A stretch of DNA of 36,524 bases from Entrophospora sp. SA101 (lineage: Eukaryota; Glomeromycota; Glomeromycetes; Entrophosporales; Entrophosporaceae), in assembly GCA_958430865.1 (NCBI GenBank), contig CAUDNR010000291.1, positions 90,562 through 127,085 on the forward strand, read 5' to 3'. Shown here piece by piece: positions 10,799 through 22,124 of this stretch (position 1 is its first letter; every line of letters starts with the position of its first letter). The position numbers were made by a program, and so were the translations under genes. The notes beneath the pieces were generated by a model, which did not search any database, was not told the DNA's origin, and saw only the letters and a list, made by a program, of their open reading frames with translations.

Positions 10799-11228
10799 TT
10801 TCTAAAATAATTTTCTATTCGTTGGTTCGTTTGTTCATTCAATTCATATATTTACAAATTAAGTTTTTTTTTTTTTTTTTTTTTTTTTTGTTAAGTAAAA
10901 AAAAAATAAAGAATAAAAAAATTAGATTAGCAAATAATGTCCCATATAAATATATATATATTAATCTTAATCGAATGCTAGGTTAAAAATTAAGCAAGTA
11001 AAATATTAAAATGATGGTCATAATAATAATAATAATAAAAATAAATAACAATAATAAAATTTATGTTGATGTTAATCTCGCAATATGATGGTATTTGTTA
11101 TTGTATGTAACCAACCATCATCAATTGAAATGATAGTTGTTGTAACTTCGAATATCATTACCAATTGAAATATTTATCCAAAAAAGAAATTTTTCAATAA
11201 CAATCAAATTTTTCGCCACAACAATTTA
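9416..11228. other. Long non-coding interval between convergent genes
   Basis: No gene found in 1.8 kb. It holds an (ACAC/ATAC)n microsatellite at about 9662-9708, an (AAT)n run near 10763-10797, a poly-T tract of about 28 at 10863-10890 and further AAT runs near 11020-11055. It presumably includes the 3' UTRs of the deacylase and bZIP genes. The open frames here are low-complexity. Confidence 0.6.
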
Positions 11229-13469
11229 TTATGGTGACAATGATGGCGATGTTGTTTGGAATTGTGATAGCGATGTTTGTTGAAGAGGTCTGAACCGAGC
11301 ACAATGATCTAAATAATTTTGAACAAGATTGCAATTTGTACAATTTATATGAGCCATGACTTGATCTTGTAAAGACATTAACTCATCTTTAAGTGCTCTA
11401 ACCGAACTGGTCAACTGAGCATTAATTTTCTCGGCTGTGATGACTCGGTCATTCAAATCTTGGACCCAAACTTTTTTCTTTTGGCGACATTTTGAAGCTA
11501 TAATTAATTATGAAATATAAATATAATATATTATTAATATATTATTATGATTAATTAATATGTGTGTGTGATCAATAAATTGATGATTACCCGCTACTCG
11601 ATTTCTTTCCAAGAACCGTCTTCTTTTTTCCTCTTGCGATTCCTCTTCATCTAAAAACTTTCTTTTTAGTGATATTGTTTCAATAATGGAGTCATCAGCG
11701 GTAGTATCATCATTAATCGGAGTTGTTGGTGTGGTGATGGTATCATCATCAATAACAGATTTTGTTTCATCGTCAACAACAATAATATCATTAACATTAG
11801 TGTCACAATCATCATTATTACTGTTACAATTACTGTCATTAGAATGATTACCATTGCCAAAAATTTTGGTTTTTTTGATTAACCTTGTAGTGATAGGTTG
11901 TGAATTAGACTTTGATTTTCTTTTTCTTTTGTTGCTATTACGATCGTTGTTGCTTTTGCTGCTATTATTTTCTGCCAGAGTATCAATAATATCAAGATCA
12001 ATGTAATCTTCAACGTCAACGCCTTTAATAACTTTGTTGTTATTATTCCTATTGTCACTAATTGAAATAACCTTTTGATTTTCTTTTTGTCTTTCGTTTA
12101 AGGCTGTTATCGCCTCCTGTTGTTGTGTAGTATTAGAAGCAGAAGTAAGAATTTGTGACGTGGGTGAATGAACTGCAATGGGTGTAAATATTTGTAAATG
12201 TGGTGGCGATTGATCATTATTATTATTACCACTATTATTATTATTATTATTATTATCATGAGCATAATTTGTAGCGATGGGGGGATTAGGAGTTGAAGCG
12301 TTATTCATTCCATAGAAATCCCCAAGGAGAATTCGACCATCCATGATTAAATGTTCGGGTGGTGGAAATGTTACGAGTGCGAACGTTGATGGTGGAGCCA
12401 ATGATTGCGATGGTTGTGGTATAAAATTATTGAACGAACCATTAGGTGGGAATGTTTGAACCCAAGAAAGTGGCGAAGGCTGCTGTAATGATGACAATTG
12501 CGAAATAGCGGTAGAATTATTATCAATAATATCAGTGTAATTATTATAGTCATAATTTTGTTGTTGTTGTAATGGTGAATGTTGAGGTGTTGTAGTTGCA
12601 GTTGTTGATTTTTGTAGGTTGAATTCATCATAATTGTTACGATCGTAGTCATTTTGATTGATGGTAAAAGTGATGATGTCACCATTATTATCGTTGATTT
12701 TGTTATTGTTGTCGTTGACAGCGATAATAGTATTGTTGCCATCACGATTATTGTTGATATCGCTGTAATGATCATCATTGCTGGAATAGCAATCTTCTTC
12801 GTTGTCGAGGATATTAAATAAAGGAATTGCATCATTATAATTGTCGCCAAAAGAATTGTAGTCAAAGTTGAAATTATCATGATGATGAAAATCTTTGTGT
12901 TTTGATGATAACAATAATGGAAATGGTTGTGGCGGAGGTTGTTGTAGAAAAACAGGAGGAGTTCTGTTGATCGATGATCCGGTAGAAGAACCGCTATCCA
13001 TTCGCAACATACCATGACCATTATTAATACTGGAATTATCATCGTCATCATCATTACTGCTACTGCTATCATTATTATTATTATTGAGTTGTGGCGTTGT
13101 TGGAGGAGGAGAGAATAAGTTATCCTATTATATTAGATCGATCGATCGATTTATTAGTAGGAAGATCATTTTTTAAAATAAACAATAATAACGAATATAG
13201 AAATGATCGTTGTATTGCTTACCATGGGAAAATGTGGACTAAATGCTGTTGAGGAAAAGAAAAAGAAGAAAGGAAAAAAGGAGGAGGAAACGACGATTTA
13301 AATATATTTGAAAAATGATATTTAAACAAAACAAAAATTTATTTTTGGATATTATTTTATCGTTATTATTATTACCTTCCAATATGGACAAGTTATTTTC
13401 AAGCATTTTTGTACCGTTATTATTATTATTATTATTATTATTATTGATTTGAATCAAGTTGTTGTCCAT
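11229..13469 (-). CDS. ATF/CREB-type bZIP transcription factor
   Basis: Nuclear DNA-binding regulator of the Atf1/ATF2-like bZIP group, which bind CRE-type sites as dimers. Four exons, 13469-13376, 13245-13223 (only 23 nt), 13124-11591 and 11497-11229, join in phase with GT-AG borders, giving 639 residues. The basic region RRRFLERNRVAASKCRQKKK spans the last junction and carries the N-x7-R signature (N547, R555). A zipper follows with L565, A572, L579, L586 and L593 at seven-residue spacing, then CTNC near 603-606. The first 540 residues are disordered: an Asn10 run in exon 1, many Asn/Asp/Gln/Pro tracts, and a basic KRKRKSKSN patch that may aid nuclear import. ERN...KCRQ matches stress-responsive fungal Atf1 proteins. 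Start chosen as the only ATG upstream of a splice-consistent frame. Targets unknown. Confidence 0.9.
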
Positions 13470-14500
13470 TTCTTTAATGATTTATAAAATGAAATACGAT
13501 TATTTACTCTAGATATATATATAAATATATACAATATATATTTTTTAATAGAGAGCATGATACAAAAATGATATATTCGTACATATATTTAATATAAATA
13601 TATGTATTAGCACATACCTTATATTAATTGATGATAGATTTTCTTATAATATACGTGTGATATAAATTGATAAATTACTATTCATAAAATTGTTTCGTAA
13701 AGGAAAAAAAAAATTATTTTTCATAAAAATTTGAGTTGAGTGTGTGGGTGGTAAAGAGAAAAAAATGCCTATTTAAAATAACAATAACAATAATAATAAT
13801 TATTATTATTAATCATAAATCAGAAAATTTTTTTAAAAAATTTAAGAAATCAGGAGAGATAAGTTGCTGCTATTTATTGATTTTTCCTTGCTGTTGTTTT
13901 TTTGTTTTTGTTTATTATTTTGATATATAATAATACATATAAAGTAATAAATAAGCTAGCTAGTTAATAATAATAATAATAATAATAAATAAAATATAAT
14001 AATAATAACAACAATTATAATAATAATTATAAAATAATATATTATCTTTATTATAACACACAACAAGTGTCCTGTGCGCGCTCCGTTAGTAATAAAATAG
14101 TAAAATAAAAAAATAAAAAGTTTATTAAAGTATATTTTATCAACGATCACTTACACAATGATGTAATTGTTTCTGGTTTGAATTTTTAGAGTTACCGTGA
14201 TTGATTAACAGGGTAACAGAACCTATCTCATCCTTATTATAAATAAAATAATTAATTATATTATTAGTTAGATTTCTTCGTAGATAATGATCTGCCTATT
14301 ATTTTCACAAATACTAAATCTGTGATATCTCGTAGATAATGTTTTATAATTAATAAAATTAAAACTCAGTTTGAAATAAACATAATAGAGAATTATTTTA
14401 TCATTGTTGAGTTTAAAAAAAAAAAAAAATAAAATAAAATTCAGATACGAATCATGGAATCTTATAAAAATAAATAAATTAATCAATTTGGTTGGGTTCG
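13470..14500. other. Upstream region of the bZIP gene
   Basis: Presumed promoter and 5' UTR of the bZIP gene. Strongly A+T-rich, with TA tracts at 13512-13545 and AAT/AAC runs at 13780-13815 and 13965-14035. No coding sequence or confident regulatory motif. Confidence 0.45.
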
Positions 14501-14510
14501 TTAGTTGTTA

Positions 14511-14553
14511 ATTAATTAATTAATTAATTAATTAATTAATAATAATAATAATA
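14511..14553. repeat. (AATT)n followed by (AAT)n microsatellite
   Basis: Repeated TTAA/AATT tetranucleotides run from about 14511 into AATAATAAT. A simple-sequence tract. Confidence 0.8.
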
Positions 14554-15787
14554 ATATAATATAATTAATTATAGTTATTTGGCAAGTAATATTTAATTAT
14601 TATTATTTGTCGTTGTGTTAATATTATTAATATAAATAAAGTATGTTCTCAAAAAGGTAACATAATTGAAAAAAAAAAAAACATTAAATAATTTTTTATA
14701 TATGTTGTGGCTAAATAAAATAGTTAGAATAGACAAATTTAATTCATTGTCAATTGTATAATTTACTTGATTTTTTCGGAGAATCGATACTTTTTTAATT
14801 AAACGCCAGATGAAACCAGATGACCATGAAATTAATTAAATTTAAAAATCATGGAATTTGGTTTTTTCGATTTTTTTTTTAAATTATCTCATGAAAAAAA
14901 AATCGAGTAAATAATGATTAGTGTAAAAATTGTGTTGCACCAGTATACATATATGTGTGAATGGAAAAATGTGTGAGTAAAAAGATAGCAATGTTATATG
15001 GGATTTTGTTTGTACTACAACCACATTGCCGTTTAATTCAAATTTCCCAATGTTTTTTATTTATTTGTTTTTTTTTGCCTTAAACATATTTATCATCATT
15101 ATTTATGATTTATCTTATTTATCTATAACAGCAGATAAACATAGTGTACGTGTGTTATTGTCTTCTTCTCTTCTTTTCTCTATTTCCCCAGAAAATGTCA
15201 TTTCACTTTAAATTCTTTATTGGTTAGTTTACCAAAAATCACTTTATTTTATGTTAATTGATATTCCCATTCTTTATTCGTCGATATTTATCATGTATAG
15301 ATTTTCATAATATTACGCTGTTTTCTCGATTTTTCTGATTATATAACGCGGTCCCGCGTCAAATCTCCATCTTGTCCAACTACAACTCCATATCAGTAAA
15401 ATGGGAAACAGTTACACATAAAAAAAAATTTTTTATATTTACACATTATAATTTTACAAAATATAATAAATAATAAACAGTTAAACTCTTCCAGTAAAGA
15501 AAGAGCTAACTTTTTTTTTCAATTAACACTAAATCTAACATAAATAATCTGATACCAGGTATAGGCACCAAGTTTTAAAATATAAATAAATTAGGAAAAT
15601 TTAATTTTTTTTTTATCAAATTGGGTTTTTTAAAATAACGTAATATATTCGCTTCAAATAAACAAAACGTTTCAAAAAAATTTTGTGATACTGTGTTCAA
15701 CGCCACAAACGCTACTGTGAGTTTTTATGAATTAACGTCTCTGGCCATGTTTCATTTTCATTGCTCGCTTTTTTTTATTCCAATAAA
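14554..15787. other. Intergenic
   Basis: No gene seen. The open frame at 15026-15211 is Phe/Ile/Leu-rich and not protein-like. The G+C-rich palindrome at 15346-15359 is listed separately. Confidence 0.5.
15346..15359. promoter_or_regulatory. ACGCGG-TC-CCGCGT palindrome
   Basis: A perfect 6-bp inverted repeat with a 2-bp spacer, strikingly G+C-rich in an A+T-rich setting. It contains two inverted ACGCG cores, the sequence recognised by MBF-type regulators in other fungi. Whether it is a binding site is inference. Confidence 0.3.
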
Positions 15788-15876
15788 TTAATTATACATT
15801 ACAAGATAAATAATTGGAGTAACTAGTCCAAAAGCGTAGTAGTACAACCAAGGCATGTTATCCATTGGTTCCCAAA
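15788..15876 (-). CDS. Possible terminal exon of a small membrane protein
   Basis: The minus strand reads WEPMDNMPWLYYYAFGLVTP then IIYLVMYN and TAA (stop at 15788-15790). That is one hydrophobic, aromatic-rich membrane segment with ordinary protein composition. An AG preceded by a pyrimidine tract (AAAAG/TTTGGG) could be a 3' splice site at 15876/15877. Upstream on the same strand an ATG at 16020 opens MAKNENLGDQKTRIFYFIWL, a plausible first exon, but I cannot place a donor that joins the two in frame. I do not recognise the family. It resembles small single-span accessory subunits of organelle membranes only in general character. Confidence 0.3.
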
Positions 15877-16960
15877 CTTTTGATCGTTGTAACAAAAAAA
15901 AGATAAATTTAACGTGAGATTTTTTTATAAAACAAAAAAAAATTTAATCTCAGTCAAAAATAACCATATAAAGTAAAATATCCTCGTTTTTTGATCGCCA
16001 AGATTTTCATTTTTAGCCATTTTTCTTTAACTGAAACTCGGATTTGATTTCCTTCTCTCTACAATGATACATTTTTTATTATTATTTTATTTTTTATTCT
16101 TGTCTAAAATTTTATAAAAATTTATTTTGCTTTTTAAAGTTACAATTTGAGGTTTTTCACAATGAATAAACACATATCTTTATAGTAGTGTGTGTTAATA
16201 CAATTGATCTATCATTATATCATAATCATGTGACTTCCACTACGACAAGGTTTATTTATATTATTATTGTATGCCATAATCAACATAATGTTGATCAATA
16301 CGGTCATTTATTTATATTATCGAGTACATTAAACAATTGATTTCAGAGTTTACATGTGTATGATATTTTTTTTTGATCAAAAGTTACATACTTTCGTAAT
16401 GTAACCAGCCCATGAAATTTATTTTTATTATAATAAAATAACTATCTATTTGATCATGGGCTTTTCACCATTGGCCAAAAAAATCATTCTGTCTCATAAA
16501 GAAAACAACAATATTCAAAATGGAGTCCCTCTTTTTTGTGGAAAATTACTAACACGGCGCCCCAAAGTTCTTTTTATAAATTCTTAATGATGCAATAGAA
16601 TTTTCGCCGCCATAACGTGCCAAATTTATGCATTGTATCAGCCATTTTCTCAAATATAAGTTATGATACAAGGCTTTCCCGAATGGTACAATAAGGATAT
16701 ATTGAATCATTTTCACAGGATAACTCGACATTTATTTATGTTTACACTTTTTAACGTAGCACGTAAGTGAAACTCGATCAATAGTGAGTGACCCAGTGAT
16801 TATAATCATGTGATTCCTATTATTTAATTATTTATTACACAAAAAAAAAATTATACAGATGAAGAAAAAATGGGAAAATTAAAATCAAAAGCCAAACAAG
16901 CAAGCATTCCCAAAGAAACGAACAAAAATGAACTGAAAAGAAGAGTATTCTAGAAAGCTT
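15877..16960. other. Intergenic with inverted repeat
   Basis: No firm gene. AGCCCATGA (16407-16415) and TCATGGGCT (16454-16462) could form a 9-bp stem with a loop of about 38 nt. A 60-residue minus-strand frame at 16549-16731 (ending KKNFGAPC) matches nothing I recognise. A related ATAATCATGTGA sequence occurs near 16222 and 16803. Confidence 0.4.
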
Positions 16961-16974
16961 TTGCTTCGTTTACA

Positions 16975-17916
16975 ATGGATCTCGTTACATTAAACATTGA
17001 ACATTTTTCAATGCTCCAGTTCATCTTATACTAACTTTGCTCGCTACAATTAAAAATTTCTTTATTGTATACATGAAACAAATATGCAAAAAAAAAGTAA
17101 ATATCTGCTAAACCCGTTCCTTCATTAAAATAAGACTTTCTCCATTTGACCGGATCTGATTGGATATTTTCATTCCTTGCCTTTCCTAGTTCATTCAGTA
17201 AAATAATAGGATCTTTTCCTTAATCACACTAGATTTACCATTGTATTCTATCCAAAAATAGAATTGTCAAAGGAAACCGGTTCCACGAAAATTATTTTTC
17301 CTACCCCCGTGGTCTTGTATTCACTTCGATAGCGAAAGGCATCTTTGAATATTATATAGAATGTGATATGTTTCCAAATACTTACTCCTTTTTGGATAAA
17401 ATCTAGTATGGAACCAGTATTTTAAAAAAGAGACAATGTGAAAATTTCCCTTGTGCTTTCAAGAAGCTATTCTGTTTTATCAATTTTTTTGATCTTTATG
17501 AAACCTTTCTTTCTTCGTAAATGTTTACAACAACTGGCTAACAGGCTTCATCTCTGAATTAAGAATAGAAATCTTTTCAATTTTTCTTTATATATACCTT
17601 TTCGGACCATCTTTCAGATCGTTATCTCCCAGCCAATTTTTCTGATCAAGGACATTTTTATTACCAAAAATAGAGTCTTTATAAAGAACCATCAACACTT
17701 TATCTGATCAAAATTCAAAAGTATCACTAAATATCGATCTCGTATGTGTTGCTGAATTTTTTTTGGAACGTGAATATCTTGCTTATAAAAGAAATAATAA
17801 TGACTTTTTTGGGAAAGATATTCACACTTCCAAATCATATGTCTGAAGGGGCGCCAAGATTTTGTTATTATCAATAGAGTTTTTTTTTGTCGTAAAGGAC
17901 ATTGTAGTGACAACAA
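16975..17916 (-). pseudogene. Decayed coding sequence, family not recognised
   Basis: Several minus-strand stretches look protein-derived but lie in different frames broken by stops. In 5'-3' order: 17916-17692 (CPLRQKKTLL, SWRPFRHMIWKCEYL, HVPKKIQQHIRDRYLVI); an overlapping frame DKVLMVLYKDSIFGNKNVL, then NWLGDNDLKDGPKR; near 17410-17340 LKYWFHTRFYPKRSKYLETY; near 17350-17260 FRYRSEYKTTGVGKIIFVEP; and near 17230-17040 DPIILLNELGKARNENIQSD then PVKWRKSYFNEGTGLADIY. Balanced composition with Trp, Cys, His and Gly sets them apart from the A+T noise around. I infer one ancient gene or element ORF with several frameshifts. I assign no function. Confidence 0.4.
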
Positions 17917-17929
17917 AATTTTTTTTTAC

Positions 17930-18950
17930 ATTTATTATTGGTTCCATCCTTATCTTTCAGATTTAAATTCAAAGTCTAGGCATATTGATGTGCTCAAGTA
18001 ATAATGACATTAAAACAAGTTTGGTTAAGTTGGCTGTCACGATTCATTCCATAATCTCACGCCATTGTAGTGGTTTTGTTGATATATTATTAATAATTAT
18101 ATATATATATATATACCTGATATAAATAATGTAAAGTACAATAATGGGAAAATTAATTGTTATTTATTCACGCAAACAAAGTCAAGCTTGTTAAATACCT
18201 CATTCTCATCCAAGTTAGTGTAACCATTCGAATGTTTCATTTTCTACGGTTTCAAAGAAGAAGAGATTGGCCTGATAAGCAACTTGCGATATTAGCCATT
18301 ATTAGTATTGATGACAAAATTTTTTTATATTGTGTAATTAAAAATCAATAGTCAATCATCAAGTTTTAAATGGCGCAATATTATGGCGAGGATGGTCTCG
18401 AAACATCTTTTTTTTGGACGACCTTTAAAAGTATAGAACTACTGTTATTCTTACTATCTATGTTCTTCATATATATATTACTATTCCTAAATTTGGTTGC
18501 ACATCAAAAATATCAATTACAAAATCAAGCAATAAACAAATTCTTCCTCGCCCCACACCTAAAACTTTTTGAGTCGACATTATCTTTTCATGTGTTTATA
18601 CATTAATAATCAAAAGTAAAAGAACCAATCAAAAAAAAATTTTGCGTGTCGCAGTATTTTACCATTCGAGCGCCTTGTGTCATTTTAGTAAATATTATTT
18701 TTTGTGTTGATTTTTAGAAAAATTCCCTATGCATTTTTTCCTGTTTTATAAAAGATACATGGGATGATCCTTATATGAAATTAACTATTTACATAAGATC
18801 CACCATGAAGTACAAGAATTACAATACTATCAGGTCAGGCAAGATTGGTGGTAGTCAGACTGAGGTAAATTGGCATTTGGCATGCGGTTGCATTTACACT
18901 TAAAAAGACAGGTACATTGGGCAGTCTGGTTATCAACCCTGCTTCCAGTA
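17930..18950. other. Intergenic
   Basis: No gene I can support. A TA dinucleotide tract lies at about 18099-18114. The open frames at 18157-18351 and 18370-18606 (plus) lack recognisable motifs. A Cys-rich minus-strand stretch (CTCLFKCKCN) near 18895 may belong to the possible gene at 19000-19990. Confidence 0.4.
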
Positions 18951-19002
18951 GCATCTTGAAAAAATAACAAGGCGAATCATATGTATTTAAAAATAATAAA
19001 CA

Positions 19003-19989
19003 CTAGTAAAAGTAAGCAGAACGAAAATCAGCTATTACCAAAAAGTGAAAGAAAATAATGTGGGCAAAATCATAACCAGAAGATTTCATGTGTCTTCGGA
19101 TTTTTTTTGTGGAAAGGAATTTAAGTGTTTGATGTAATGAAGGATAGAATTTGCTCCCATTCGCATACAACTTGTAGAGTTCCTTAAAAAACTGCAAACC
19201 TGGTATTGATCATAGGTATAGTTGACATTGGACAACATCCTGACCGTTATGTTCAAGGTGTAGTGATTTTGTGTCCATGAGGGTAAATCAGACGATGGTG
19301 GTTGAATTGATGATGAACTTGGTTGGGGTGGTTGATTATTATTTTGAGTTGGTGATTGAGTTGGAGTTGCTCGGGAGAGGGTTGTAACGATGTTGATTAT
19401 CCTACACTCAATATTACGTGTGGATTATTGTCAGCATACGGTGATGGTGTATTTGGACCTACAGATGCAGGATAACATCCACATTCAACGCAAACCTTGA
19501 TCATTGGAATTAGATTAATAAAAATTTCCTTACGCAAACATGCAGTTAAATAGATGCAATTACATACCTCGTAACCGTGCAATTTCTTCCACCTTGCATG
19601 CTGGGGGCGAGAGGCTTTGATACTCTTTTTGACAACAGCACAATTCCATAATAACATTGGGGATCAGATCATCCAAAAAACTAGTGATGTTGTTAGCCGG
19701 CCAAGGAATATTTAAACAACTTAACTGGCTAGGATGATGATAAATTTCTCTCGACATTCATTTTTACGTCTGGAATATTAATCCAGAATTCAGTGGAGAC
19801 GTTACCCGGTTGAGATGGCTCATCTGCACTACTTAACAATAAAGAAAGCATTAACAGTAATAATGGAGGTGAATTAGAATTGGGAGATATAATAATAACA
19901 ATAATAATATTAATAATACCGGAAAGTTTGATACCATCTGAGAAGTTTTTCAGAGAAAAAGAATAGACTTGTAAAGGTAATAAAAACAA
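19003..19989 (-). CDS. Possible spliced Cys- and Pro/Ser-rich secreted protein
   Basis: Minus-strand frames with good protein character occur in succession but I cannot join them with confidence. They are a hydrophobic leader-like run with PPLLLLMLSLLLSSADEPSQ (near 19850-19800) then STEFWINIPDV; NIPWPANNITSFLDDLIPN and LCCCQKEYQSLSPPACKVEE (to about 19570), followed by a good donor GTATGTAATT; VCVECGCYPASVGPNTPSPY (near 19480-19420); a Pro/Gln/Ser linker with SPTQNNNQPPQPSSSS (near 19350-19300); and HYTLNITVRMLSNVNYTYDQ (near 19260-19205). A leader, NxS/T sites and clustered Cys suggest an extracellular or cell-wall protein. It may be a real gene with three to five introns or a decayed one. 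Family unknown; a transposase Cys-cluster reading was considered and is weaker. Confidence 0.35.
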
Positions 19990-20418
19990 CCGATTTTTAG
20001 TGAATTTATAAAAAATATGTTATTTGTCTAATAAATTATTTGATCAAGGCTCACATCACCACGTAAATGACAGTACTATTACAAATATAATAATTGTCGT
20101 AACACAACAATCATAATTGTTATATATAATAAAAAAGATTAATATTATAATATATAAAATATATATATATATATAGTAATAATAAATTTTAAGTAAATAA
20201 TATTATTAAATACCAAAAGAAAATTGCTTCTTTTGCTAATGAGTTCTCAAGGTAAGTGATATTAGTTTTACTCACATGCAATTTGGAACATTAAAAACTT
20301 TTTAATTTAAAAATGGAGTTTTTTTTTGAAACAACTATATAACTATGTAGATGAGTCGAGAGATGGTCGTAAAAGTCAATATCAAGTAAGATAACAATAT
20401 ATCTTCATCTACTCTATA
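19990..20418. other. Intergenic
   Basis: No gene seen. Contains a TA tract near 20160-20176. Confidence 0.5.
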
Positions 20419-20420
20419 TA

Positions 20421-20949
20421 CAGTGTGTTGCAATAAAAATGGCATTGATGAAGAATAGCATATCTCAACAACTACAAAAGATAATTTGATAAAATTACAT
20501 TCATTTAAAAGCCTATCAAATAGTTTGTTAAATAAAAAAAATTTGATATGAATTAATATTACCATTTTTGTAAAGTCGATTCGCATCTTTTTTTAGACTT
20601 CACTAAATTTTTTGACTTCCACCAAAAAGTATTAGACATCTCAAAGATATCAATTAAACAGAAACGTACATAATAATAACAAAAAAAAAAATTCAGGCCA
20701 ATTTGCAGCTCAAGTTCTAGAGATTATTTATATAAAATCACATGCTTCCTGATTTTCTAAAATTTTATCAATTAAAAATAAAATAAATTCAATTATTTTT
20801 GGAAAAGGAAATTTAATATAATAATTATTCTAAAGCCTACATCAAAATTTCTATGTGATAATTCAAGATTGTCTGATCCTTTGATATAATTTTTATTACC
20901 TGATTTTTATTAGTTAGAATGTAGGTGCCATTTTTTTCGCAACACACAG
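20421..20949. mobile_element. Tc1/mariner-like MITE
   Basis: Left end CAGTGTGTTGCAATAAAAAT, right end (reverse complement) CTGTGTGTTGCGAAAAAAAT, both continuing GGCA, with TA immediately outside each end (20419-20420 and 20950-20951). The 529-bp interior has no transposase motif. TA targets and CAGTGTGTTGC-type ends fit the Tc1/mariner superfamily. Open frames over the ends are incidental. Confidence 0.75.
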
Positions 20950-20951
20950 TA

Positions 20952-22124
20952 TACTACTTGTTTCTATATACCTATTCTTCGTGGAATTTTCTTTTTTACT
21001 TTAAAGAGAGTTCAGTCACACAATACATCATGCATGTTTCACTTGATTTAATGGACCGCCAGAAAAGTACTGGTGAGCGGTACAAGATGATATGCAAAAA
21101 AATCTTGACAGGTATGACGTATGCATGTACAGGTGACCTGTAACCTGTACCTTTCAAGATTTAATTAGGAAATCCTGAAAAAGCACAGGGTCCCAGGAAA
21201 TTTTGACATTTTACGAAAAATTACAGGTTGGAAAATATGTTTTGTTTTCATTTTCAGAAATCTTGATTTTTTTTTTTAATTTAGAACGGTAAATGGTAAA
21301 ATTGCACTTATTTTAATTGTTTGTTTAGATTTATGTTGGGCGAAGAAATTGATGAGAGAATCAATCTATTCAATTGTTTGATTGCATTTTTGTTTATATC
21401 TATGTTAGATGAAGAAACTGGCGAGGAATTAAAATTTATTCAATTGTTTGATTTAGAAACTGGCGGGAAGGAAAAATATATTCAATTGTTTTTTTTTTTT
21501 TTTGCATTTAAAAGATTAATTGATTGTAGAGCTTGGATCCAGATTCTTATCCGTTTAAATTGTAGCAATCTGGATATCCTGTTCATTTAAATTATAGAAA
21601 CCCGGATATTGTATAAGTGTTAGCGAAACGCCGTCGAATCATATGACGGAATGTGACATAGTCGTTTTCGTTTTTTCGTTTGTATTCAAAATTTTATAGA
21701 TTTTTTTCATTTTATAATGAATAAATTTTTTTAAAAGTCCATATATAATATATATATGACAGTAACAGGTTTACTTGATTTGCATCAGAAAAGAGATCCA
21801 AGTTTGAAAGACAAATGTTCTTATATACCATATACCTACCTCTTTTAATTCATCAGGAACAAAAAGTTGGGTGGTAACGGAAAATATATTTTTCTTTATG
21901 AGACTTTGTCATTTTTTTTTTTATTAATATTTTGTTATTATTTTAAAATTACAAAAACTAACTGATAGTTAACACATCAGGATACCAGGACAATAATAAT
22001 ACTAAAATATGCGCTGAGATTACTTTCTTCAAAATAATAAAATGAATAATAATAAATATAAAATTATATTCGACAAAAATATCAATTAATTTTGATTAAC
22101 GTTCTACACGAATAAAAAGTTTAC
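20952..22124. other. Intergenic with small repeats
   Basis: No gene supported. At about 21128-21151 GTACAGGTGACCTGT and AACCTGTAC form overlapping inverted repeats. Between 21340 and 21490 a TTCAATTGTTTGAT motif and a GAAGAAACTGGCG motif recur, producing an 89-residue frame (LDEETGEELKF...) that I do not accept as a gene. At 21529-21610 GGATCCAGATTCTTATCCG and a diverged copy repeat. CCGTC-loop-GACGG lies near 21632. Confidence 0.4.

Noticed and set aside
12371..13072. 233-residue minus-strand frame rich in Met, Ile and Thr
   Set aside because: It lies within exon 3 of the bZIP gene in another frame and arises from AAT/GAT triplets. The splice-consistent frame with the basic region and zipper is the real one.
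14041..14100. G+C-richer CCTGTGCGCGCTCCG patch considered as tRNA or small RNA
   Set aside because: No cloverleaf, T-loop or internal promoter boxes on either strand.
19397..19660. KDZ-transposase Cys-cluster reading of the CCCQKEY...GCYPAS sequence
   Set aside because: The spacing loosely recalls the Cys-cluster domains beside KDZ transposases, but no KDZ core motif is present. A leader and Pro/Ser linker fit a secreted protein better.
21321..21590. 89-residue plus-strand frame with a repeated EETGEE-like motif
   Set aside because: It follows imperfect DNA repeats and a poly-T run, with no domain and no splice-supported extension.
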